Assembly (NCBI GenBank): GCA_016764535.1
Contig: JAESRR010000009.1
Coordinates: 33,899-39,697, forward strand
DNA: 5,799 bases
DNA from: Cohaesibacteraceae bacterium
GTDB lineage: Bacteria > Pseudomonadota > Alphaproteobacteria > Rhizobiales > Cohaesibacteraceae
Direction: 5' to 3'
The notes below the pieces were generated by a model. It had not been told where the DNA came from and ran no database searches. It was given only the letters and a program-made list of their open reading frames with translations. The position numbers were made by a program, and so were the translations under genes. Position 1 is the stretch's first letter. Each line of letters begins with the position of its first letter. Shown one piece after another: positions 1 to 4,977 of this stretch.

Positions 1-494
1 ACAGGAATTGCGATTTCAGCTACGCGATTTTGCACAATGCCCGTTTTGAACAATGCAATTTAACCATGGCCAATTTTAAAGCAGCAGATTGTTACGATTT
101 GGCGATAAATGATAGCAAAGCCAACGGATGCTGTTTTACGGGCGCAACGTTTTCCCGATTGCTTGGTAAAACCAACGTGAACAATAGCGCCAGTTTGACC
201 CGCACAATTTTTGATGACGCCGCCTTTGATGATCTGGAATTACAGGATTGTAATCTTGCCAGTTCAAGTTTCAGGAATGTGGATTTTTCCGGCACTAATC
301 TTGATCAGGCGGACATGACATTCACCGATATTGTAAATGCCGATATCCATAAAGCCAGTTTTGAAAAAACCGACTTGCGAAACGCCAATATGGAAGGTTT
401 TCTTCTCGGGAAACTAACAGGCTTTTATGGCCTAATCATCAGTGCGGAACAACAACAGGATTTGCTGGAAGGCCTTGGCATAAAGGTCCAATAA
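1..494 (+). CDS. Qnr-like pentapeptide-repeat protein, C-terminal part (5' end outside window)
   Basis: The reading frame is open from base 3 to the TAA at 492-494 (163 codons), so the gene starts left of the window. The TTG at base 30 is an internal Leu codon, not a start. The protein is built of five-residue repeats with Leu/Phe at the centre. Clear quintets include CDFSY, ARFEQ, CNLTM, ANFKA and, later, CNLAS, SSFRN, VDFSG, TNLDQ, ADMTF, TDLRN, ANMEG. These should form a right-handed quadrilateral beta-helix. An irregular stretch around residues 57-72 interrupts the quintets, and the chain ends in a helix-like tail (QQQDLLEGLGIKVQ). Against remembered QnrB, the visible part aligns without gaps, including the interrupting loop and the LLE-LGI-V tail. 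Known Qnr proteins bind DNA gyrase/topoisomerase IV and protect them from quinolones. Whether this one does so is inference. It converges with the permease gene, 20 bp away. The pentapeptide call is near certain; Qnr membership is probable. Confidence 0.88.
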   Translation, partial: RNCDFSYAILHNARFEQCNLTMANFKAADCYDLAINDSKANGCCFTGATFSRLLGKTNVNNSASLTRTIFDDAAFDDLELQDCNLASSSFRNVDFSGTNLDQADMTFTDIVNADIHKASFEKTDLRNANMEGFLLGKLTGFYGLIISAEQQQDLLEGLGIKVQ

Positions 495-514
495 ATATTC
501 TATAAGCGGCAAAA

Positions 515-2176
515 TCAACTTTTGTATTTAGAATTTGCCCGTCTCTCAACCCATTTCAGGAAACTGGCTACCACCAGCGTCAATATCACATACAAAATTG
601 CCGCAGAATTAAAAGGGGCGAACGGCAAAAAACTGGCTGCCTGAAACTCCCGCATTCGCTGTGTGAGATCACGAACAGACAGGATCGATAGAAGTGATGT
701 ATCTTTCAACATCGCGATAAATTCGTTGCCCAAAGGTGGTATGACAATACGGATAGCTTGCGGCAAAACCACAAGTCGAGCAACCTGCCACCGCGTCAGC
801 CCGACACTTTGTGCCGCTTCCACTTGTCCTTTGGGAATTGCCTCGATCCCGGCTCTGAAAATTTCAGCCATATAAGCCGAGTAACCAATCGCAATCGCTA
901 TAATTCCACGTATGAAATTGGGCAAATCAATAAAACCACCCGAAGCGGATTTCACTGCGCCTGACAACGGCAATCCCACATACAGGATAATGACCAGCAT
1001 CGGAATTCCGCGAATTGTATCAATAAAAAATTCGGCCCAGATTGCAAGAGGATGCGTCCGATGGTGATAAGCCCCGAATGTGAGGACAAGCAATAATATA
1101 CCCAGTGCCGCAAACACAATGCCCGGAATACGATATTTGTCAGCCAGAAATGCAGTATGCCAGATAACCGGTACATTTTCCGGAGCTTGAGCTACAGGAA
1201 GAAATGCAGCAGTTACCACTTTACCCTGGGACAATACTTCAAGTGCGCGATCCAGATCAACAACCGAGCGCAACTGACTCTTGGTTGACGTAGCTCCAGG
1301 ATATTCCCCAAATCGGATGGTATCAGCGAGAGATTGTGGTGTGCCTTTTATCAGCGCAATGCGTTTTTCCAATGAACCAACCAGCACATAGTCTTCCCGA
1401 TCTTGCAGGAAGAACCCACCGGAGATGATCAGGCAACTGACAGCCGTAATTACAAACCTCCGCAGAGTATATTGCCCAGGTTTCAAACCTTGCATTCCTG
1501 CCCAGACCAGACCCAGGGCAGCCGCGAAAATATAGGCAAAGAATGCCCCTCGCAATGTCACCATTAACCCTGTCGCAAACCCCAAATGTCCGACAAATAC
1601 GATATAAAACAGCGCTTCAAAATTGAGAAATCCGATGAACCCAAAAATCCAGAAGGCCGTTTTGTGTTGTAAATCACGACCACGCCACCATGCCACCAGG
1701 GTCAACAACGGAACACAAACCAGATAAATTAAAAGAATGGTTCTTAGTCGGCCTTCAATGATTTCAAGGGCCTGGGATGTCAGCCTTGCAGGCCTCGATC
1801 CCTCAACAATCCAGGGATTGCCATATGTATCGCCGCCACCGGCGATGACGGAATGAAAGAAGGCTTCCAGATCATACCCGGATAACAAGACCAGAACACA
1901 GGCAAGGTTTACCCCCAACGCAGGCCAGGCAATTTTGCGCATCCGGCTTGTGGAGATTTTTCCTCTCAGAACCAGCAGGGGTAAAATACACCCGGCAACC
2001 AAAGCCACCAGCAAAAATACAAAATCAACAAAAATGGCACCTGCATGAGGTTCGATGCCGAGGATCGCTTTCAAGGACCTTTGATAGTTCCGCTGGCTTG
2101 CAAAGAGGTAAATAATCAAAGGCGCAGCGGCAAACAGAACCAGATTGCTGGGTCTGATGGTCTTGAAAATATTCAT
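515..2176 (-). CDS. Polar amino-acid-type ABC transporter permease, enlarged (553 aa)
   Basis: This is an inner-membrane permease of the HisM/GlnP type, the channel of a binding-protein-dependent uptake system. The C-terminal half is canonical. It has the RGIPMLVIILYVGLPL segment (residues 389-404), then AEIFRAGIEAIPKGQ (437-451), then the EAA coupling loop that docks the ATPase (residues 453-474, ending VVLPQA), then KDTSLLSILSV (491-501) and a final membrane helix near 525-541. The typical family opening (G-x4-TL) appears only at about residues 203-208. Residues 1-200 are extra, with about five hydrophobic segments. Between helices near 241-257 and 350-368 lies a soluble insert of about 90 residues that resembles part of a solute-binding lobe. 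Family members are usually 220-250 residues, or about 400 in AapQ/BztB types. The ATG at 2176 is fixed by an in-frame stop seven codons upstream (TAA, complement of 2195-2197); a GGGGA lies about 10 nt before it. It follows the binding-protein gene on the same strand. The substrate is unknown. Confidence 0.93.
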   Translation of the reverse strand: MNIFKTIRPSNLVLFAAAPLIIYLFASQRNYQRSLKAILGIEPHAGAIFVDFVFLLVALVAGCILPLLVLRGKISTSRMRKIAWPALGVNLACVLVLLSGYDLEAFFHSVIAGGGDTYGNPWIVEGSRPARLTSQALEIIEGRLRTILLIYLVCVPLLTLVAWWRGRDLQHKTAFWIFGFIGFLNFEALFYIVFVGHLGFATGLMVTLRGAFFAYIFAAALGLVWAGMQGLKPGQYTLRRFVITAVSCLIISGGFFLQDREDYVLVGSLEKRIALIKGTPQSLADTIRFGEYPGATSTKSQLRSVVDLDRALEVLSQGKVVTAAFLPVAQAPENVPVIWHTAFLADKYRIPGIVFAALGILLLVLTFGAYHHRTHPLAIWAEFFIDTIRGIPMLVIILYVGLPLSGAVKSASGGFIDLPNFIRGIIAIAIGYSAYMAEIFRAGIEAIPKGQVEAAQSVGLTRWQVARLVVLPQAIRIVIPPLGNEFIAMLKDTSLLSILSVRDLTQRMREFQAASFLPFAPFNSAAILYVILTLVVASFLKWVERRANSKYKS

Positions 2177-2209
2177 GCAGGCATTGTCCCCGTATTAATC
2201 GACACAAAC

Positions 2210-2242
2210 ACCGGATACTCCCGAAATCGGAGGATAACCGGT
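2210..2242 (-). other. Imperfect inverted repeat in the leader of the permease gene
   Basis: Reading the minus strand, ACCGG-TT-ATCCTCC pairs with GGAGTATCCGGT around a 7-nt loop (GATTTCG). This gives 12 pairs, one mismatch and a 2-nt bulge. It lies 33 bp before the permease start codon and is not followed by a T-tract, so it is not a classical terminator. A role in mRNA stability or leader control is only inference. It is the second structured element between the binding-protein and permease genes. Confidence 0.4.
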
Positions 2243-2338
2243 AGGCCAATTCCGTCTGCTCGTTCCCGGCGATGTCACCACGGGTCGTTGATTGATGATA
2301 TCTTTAAGAGCCGGATCGCAGATCTTGATTGCATAAAA

Positions 2339-2363
2339 GAAGGCCCAACTAATTCGGGCCTTC
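2339..2363 (-). terminator. Terminator-like hairpin after the binding-protein gene
   Basis: On the minus strand a perfect 8-bp GC-rich stem, GAAGGCCC / GGGCCTTC, closes a 9-nt loop and is followed directly by TTTT. It starts 11 bp after the stop codon of the binding-protein gene and precedes the permease gene by about 160 bp. In periplasmic uptake operons such intercistronic hairpins often stop most transcripts or protect the upstream message, so that binding protein is made in excess over permease. The T-run is short, so partial termination is more likely than complete termination. Confidence 0.68.
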
Positions 2364-2374
2364 CACAATTGGTT

Positions 2375-3121
2375 TTATTTTGACCAGTATTTGCTGATCA
2401 ATTCGTCCAAAGTTCCGTCAGATTGAATTGCAGCAAGCCCTTCGTTCAGGGAATCTACAAGTTCGGAACCCTCGGGTGTAACCAGACCAAGCGGATCAGC
2501 TTTCAGACCTTTTATGCCTATGGTCAATTCACCCGCAAACTGTTGTTCATAAGCGTCTGCGGATGTTCCATCAATGATAACGCCATCAACATCACCACCC
2601 TGCAGTGCCAAAATAGCACCCGCATATGTGTCATAAAGCTGAACCAGATCGCGACCGATCAGCTCTTTGGCCAGCTCGGCATTGGTTGTTGCGTTCTGTG
2701 CAGCAAGTTTCTTTCCGCTCGACTTGAATTTTGCAAGCGTCAAACCTTCATCTTCGACACGAATGAGGATAGCCTGGCTCACAACCAGATAAGGCTCGGA
2801 GAAATCGACAATTTTGTCGCGCTCTTCGGTAATGGAAACGCCCGATATCACCATATCGAATTCACCCTGCTGAAGCGCACCAAAGATGCCGTCCCAGCCA
2901 GTGTTCACAAAATTGGTTTTGCAATTGATTTTTTCACATATGGCATTCATCACATCAATATCAAAGCCGACAATTTTACCTGTAGCCTCATCGACGGTTT
3001 CCATTGGTGGATAGGTAGCATCTGTGCCAATTTTCAGTACTTTGCCGCCCAGGTCAGCAGCCAAAACCGGTGCTGCAAACAAACCAAGTGCAGCAACGAC
3101 TCCCAATATAGTTTTCATCAT
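2375..3121 (-). CDS. Periplasmic amino-acid-type solute-binding protein (SBP family 3)
   Basis: This is a secreted receptor that binds a small polar solute and delivers it to the adjacent permease. A signal peptide is clear: MMK, a hydrophobic core TILGVVAALGLFA, then APVLA-A, with cleavage near residues 21-22. The mature part opens with LKIGTDATYPPME, and the family 3 signature GFDIDVMNAICEKI sits at residues 52-65. ISGVSITEERDKIVDFSEPY (93-110) holds the Arg (101) that in LAO/HisJ-type proteins grips the ligand carboxylate. GVIIDGTSADAY (180-191) holds the Asp (184) that usually contacts the ligand amino group. Both conserved residues favour an L-amino acid; the exact ligand is not readable. 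The length, 248 residues, is normal. The frame extends upstream to 3175, but the signal peptide and a GGGAG just before 3121 fix the start. The second ATG at 3118 is equally possible. The gene is first of a pair with the permease. Confidence 0.95.
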   Translation of the reverse strand: MMKTILGVVAALGLFAAPVLAADLGGKVLKIGTDATYPPMETVDEATGKIVGFDIDVMNAICEKINCKTNFVNTGWDGIFGALQQGEFDMVISGVSITEERDKIVDFSEPYLVVSQAILIRVEDEGLTLAKFKSSGKKLAAQNATTNAELAKELIGRDLVQLYDTYAGAILALQGGDVDGVIIDGTSADAYEQQFAGELTIGIKGLKADPLGLVTPEGSELVDSLNEGLAAIQSDGTLDELISKYWSK

Positions 3122-3126
3122 TTTCT

Positions 3127-3131
3127 CTCCC
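3127..3131 (-). promoter_or_regulatory. Ribosome binding site deciding the binding-protein start
   Basis: GGGAG on the minus strand lies 5 nt before the ATG at 3121 and 8 nt before the one at 3118. This places translation at the tandem ATGs and makes the longer reading frame starting at 3175 unlikely. Confidence 0.75.
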
Positions 3132-3236
3132 ACAGTATCATAATTTCGTGTTTTCCGATCAGGACATTGCCGCATGACAAATCCGCGATCACCACAAATC
3201 CCTAATATTCACATGATTGAAAAGGTATACTTTCAG

Positions 3237-3260
3237 GTTTCGTGAACCTGTTTGCGTGAA
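3237..3260 (-). repeat. Direct repeat GTTT(G)CGTGAA, candidate activator site
   Basis: GTTTCGTGAA (3237-3246) and GTTTGCGTGAA (3250-3260) are two near-identical units offset by 13-14 bp, about 115-140 bp upstream of the binding-protein start. The first unit overlaps the perfect inverted repeat CAGGTT-TCGTG-AACCTG (3234-3250). Position and spacing fit a protein-binding site for control of the uptake genes. No known factor is recognised, so the role is inference. Confidence 0.35.
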
Positions 3261-3304
3261 TTCAATCCTGTCTTCTCGTGCAATGCTTGCAAATTCTTTT
3301 TGAT

Positions 3305-3326
3305 CCCGTTTGACAAACGGGTTTGT
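3305..3326. repeat. Overlapping dyads CCCGTTTGACAAACGGG and ACAAAC-GG-GTTTGT
   Basis: CCCGTTTG-A-CAAACGGG is a perfect 17-bp odd palindrome. Its right arm also pairs with the following GTTTGT (ACAAAC-GG-GTTTGT, 3313-3326), giving three alternating half sites. Neither strand carries a proper T-tract after it, so a rho-independent terminator for the LysR gene is not well supported. A dimeric regulator site or a transcript hairpin are both possible. Confidence 0.4.
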
Positions 3327-3399
3327 GGCCAATTCAATGCCCAAACATGAAGTGTAATTGTCATGAGGTCAATCGGTGTACAATTAATACTCGCCCACA

Positions 3400-3415
3400 G
3401 ACAATGAGAATTGTC
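3400..3415 (-). repeat. Small inverted repeat just after the LysR gene
   Basis: GACAAT-GAGA-ATTGTC is a perfect 6-bp stem with a 4-nt loop, beginning 4 bp beyond the LysR stop codon. On the minus transcript it would form a short hairpin without a following T-tract. It could protect the 3' end of the LysR message, but as a terminator it is weak. Confidence 0.3.
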
Positions 3416-3419
3416 GCTG

Positions 3420-4268
3420 TTATAACTGTGAAAAGGATTTAAATCTCTCGTCAATCCAGCCAATTACCTGCCGTGTGGCATCGTCTTCCTTCAGATGGGG
3501 CTGGATTAACAACCAGCACTCCCTGCGTTCTTCAAGTCTGGTAACTACAAACGATTTGTCATCAAGCAATTCACCCGCAATAAATCCGGGTAAAATACCC
3601 ACGCCGCTACGGGATTTAATTATGGATCGAATTATCCGTGTACTTGCCGTTTTCAACTGAACATTATCTCTCAATCCCCATCGAGACAACGCGCGCATTT
3701 CCGGAGTTTGATCAAGTTCATCTGGATATGCGCACATAATTGTATGCGATGTAGCTGCATTCTGGTTTCGCGGTTTGAACAAATAGAAAGACAAATCCAC
3801 AAGTTTTCTCACAAGGAATGCTCCGCGCTCGGGTTTACCTAGTCGAATTGCCAGATCCGCTTCCCATTTGGAAAAATTCACATTTCTATCAGATGATTGT
3901 ATTTCCAAACAAATTCCGGAATTACTGCCCAGAAAATCCGCCAAATACGGTGCCAGAATTTCCTCCGCCAGGGCGGATGTCATTGCCAGCCTGACATGCC
4001 CGGTTGGTTTGGAAATAGAATCTGACGACAATCCGATTGCGCGAGCTTCTCGTTCAATGATTTGAATCCGTGCAAGGATTTTTTCGCAATAGGGCGTAGG
4101 AACCCTGATGCCATTTTTTGCTTCAAAAAGTACATGGTCCAATTGTTTCTGGATACGTGTCAGCCTTCTTGAAACAGTAGTTTGATTCAGACCCGTTTCA
4201 AGCGCGGCTCCAGCAAATGATTGATGCCGGCTAACAGCTGCAATAATCTGCAAATCATCCCAATTCAT
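3420..4268 (-). CDS. LysR-type transcriptional regulator
   Basis: This is a cytoplasmic DNA-binding regulator of 282 residues, close to the family norm of about 300. The N-terminal winged helix-turn-helix is clear. It opens MNWDDLQIIAAVSRHQSFAGAA (1-22), and LNQTTVSRRLTRIQKQL (27-43) carries the recognition helix; the VSRR form is typical of one LysR subgroup. HVLFEAKNGIRVPT (45-58) is the wing, followed by the linker helix (about 59-80). The effector domain begins at GHVRLAMTSALAEEIL (90-105) and includes SGVGILPGFIAGELL (221-235). The frame stays open to a TTG at 4337, and an ATG at 4334 has a nearby AGGA. I chose the ATG at 4268 because family proteins begin with M-x-WDDL and because the extra 22-23 residues look unlike any domain and cover the operator-like repeats. 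The gene is divergent from the cysteine hydrolase, the classical arrangement for a regulator and its target. The effector is unknown. Confidence 0.92.
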   Translation of the reverse strand: MNWDDLQIIAAVSRHQSFAGAALETGLNQTTVSRRLTRIQKQLDHVLFEAKNGIRVPTPYCEKILARIQIIEREARAIGLSSDSISKPTGHVRLAMTSALAEEILAPYLADFLGSNSGICLEIQSSDRNVNFSKWEADLAIRLGKPERGAFLVRKLVDLSFYLFKPRNQNAATSHTIMCAYPDELDQTPEMRALSRWGLRDNVQLKTASTRIIRSIIKSRSGVGILPGFIAGELLDDKSFVVTRLEERRECWLLIQPHLKEDDATRQVIGWIDERFKSFSQL

Positions 4269-4285
4269 GTTTACAACACCCGCTC

Positions 4286-4332
4286 CTGCAATTTCGCAGC
4301 CATCACTTGCATAAATACTGCATGAACGCAGC
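4286..4332. promoter_or_regulatory. Tandem operator-like repeat CTGCA-N4-CGCAGC between divergent genes
   Basis: Two 15-bp units, CTGCAATTTCGCAGC (4286-4300) and CTGCATGAACGCAGC (4318-4332), share 11 fixed positions and are each near-palindromic (CTGC-N6-GCAG). Their starts are 32 bp apart, about three helical turns, so both would face the same side of the DNA. They sit between the LysR start (4268) and the hydrolase start (4381), where a LysR tetramer normally binds an upstream and a downstream site. Assignment to this LysR is inference. The units do not show the classical T-N11-A spacing. Confidence 0.55.
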
Positions 4333-4353
4333 ATCAATCCTGGTTTATTGATG
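4332..4353. promoter_or_regulatory. Inverted repeat CATCAAT-N8-ATTGATG upstream of the hydrolase gene
   Basis: A perfect pair of 7-bp arms separated by 8 bp ends 27 bp before the hydrolase start codon. It abuts the second tandem repeat unit. The position would suit an operator overlapping the promoter or a leader hairpin. Which protein, if any, binds is unknown. Confidence 0.4.
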
Positions 4354-4380
4354 GGTGGAGAATTTTAAAAAGGATTTCCA

Positions 4381-4971
4381 ATGAACAACGCAACAACTTT
4401 GCTTGAATTATCCGGAGCCGATTTATCACCTTGCCTTATACAAAACGCGACCCTCGTTTTGATCGACATGCAAAATGAATATCTTGAAGGGCCAATCGCG
4501 GTTACTCAAGCACAACAGGCAATTGATAAAACGGTACTCTTGCTTGCAGCTGCCAGAAAAGCTGAAACGCCGGTGATTCATGTGGTGCACAAAGGCTCCA
4601 CGGGCGGAATGTTCGACCTCACATCTCACAGAGGGGCAATAATATCACCACTTGCTCCGTTGCAAAACGAAGCCGTGGTCGAAAAACAACTTCCAAATTC
4701 TTTTGCCGGTACAAATCTTGACGTACTGTTGAAAGAAACAGGACGCCCGGAGCTTATCCTGGCCGGATTCATGACACATATGTGTGTGAGCACCACTGCC
4801 CGTTCAGCTGCTGATCATGGCTATCGTGTTACAATTGATGCCGATTGCTGTGCCACCCGAAACCTGCCAGATGGCGTCGGCGGCGAAATCGATGCAAATA
4901 CACTCCACAACATCGCGTTGATAGAACTATCAGACCGGTTTGCAATAATTGCCCGCAATCATGTTTGGTAG
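4381..4971 (+). CDS. Isochorismatase-family cysteine hydrolase
   Basis: This is a soluble alpha/beta hydrolase of the isochorismatase/nicotinamidase superfamily, 196 residues, a usual length. The catalytic Asp-Lys-Cys triad is visible: Asp29 in LVLIDMQNEY (25-34), Lys102 in VVEKQLPNSFAGTNL (99-113), and Cys135 in LAGFMTHMCVSTTARSAADHGY (127-148), which also holds the cis-peptide stretch before the nucleophile. Members act on amides, carbamoyl groups or the enol ether of isochorismate. The metal-binding D-x-H motif of nicotinamidases is not evident, and no carrier-protein domain follows, so neither PncA nor EntB is supported. An AGGA lies 6 nt before the ATG. The gene is divergent from the LysR gene, with repeats in the shared gap that may control it, and it converges with glcF, 6 bp away. 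The substrate cannot be assigned. An amidase in nitrogen or secondary catabolism is a guess from the regulator context. Confidence 0.93.
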   Translation: MNNATTLLELSGADLSPCLIQNATLVLIDMQNEYLEGPIAVTQAQQAIDKTVLLLAAARKAETPVIHVVHKGSTGGMFDLTSHRGAIISPLAPLQNEAVVEKQLPNSFAGTNLDVLLKETGRPELILAGFMTHMCVSTTARSAADHGYRVTIDADCCATRNLPDGVGGEIDANTLHNIALIELSDRFAIIARNHVW

Positions 4972-4977
4972 ATAATT

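Larger units (their letters stand above)
3122..3419 (-). promoter_or_regulatory. Intergenic region upstream of the binding-protein gene
   Basis: This 298-bp stretch separates the end of the LysR gene from the start of the binding-protein gene and must hold the promoter of the uptake pair. I could not identify convincing -35/-10 boxes on the minus strand. It contains no credible gene; reading frames here are short or antisense to neighbours. It is crowded with symmetric elements: TGAAA-N8-TTTCA (3218-3235, around GTATAC), CAGGTT-N5-AACCTG (3234-3250), a 17-bp dyad (3305-3321) and GACAAT-N4-ATTGTC (3400-3415). Confidence 0.5.

Noticed and set aside
497..539. Possible bidirectional terminator between the convergent pentapeptide and permease genes (ATTCTA/TAGAAT, CAAAA/TTTTG, GGCAAA/TTTGCC)
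   Set aside because: The arms are short and AT-rich, compete with each other, and much of the region lies inside the permease coding end. There is no GC-rich stem followed by a T-tract.
2045..2383. A 112-codon plus-strand frame covering the gap between permease and binding-protein genes
   Set aside because: It overlaps the permease start and the terminator-like hairpin, has no recognisable motif and no convincing ribosome binding site.
2423..3205. A 260-codon open frame on the plus strand opposite the binding-protein gene
   Set aside because: It mirrors the whole binding-protein gene, its translation is Cys/Ile/Asn-rich without any domain, and the minus-strand protein matches a known family from end to end.
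3358..3384. Plus-strand promoter-like boxes TTGTCA and TACAAT
   Set aside because: The 15-bp spacer is short, and transcription would run antisense into the LysR gene with no target in the window.
4269..4337. N-terminal extension of the LysR protein to 4337 or 4334
   Set aside because: Family proteins start at the M-x-WDDL motif encoded from 4268. The extension shows no domain-like sequence and would overlay the tandem operator-like repeats. An AGGA near the ATG at 4334 keeps some doubt.
4381..4971. Naming the hydrolase pncA or entB
   Set aside because: No nicotinamidase D-x-H metal site is evident, and there is no aryl carrier domain or siderophore context; only the superfamily triad is supported.
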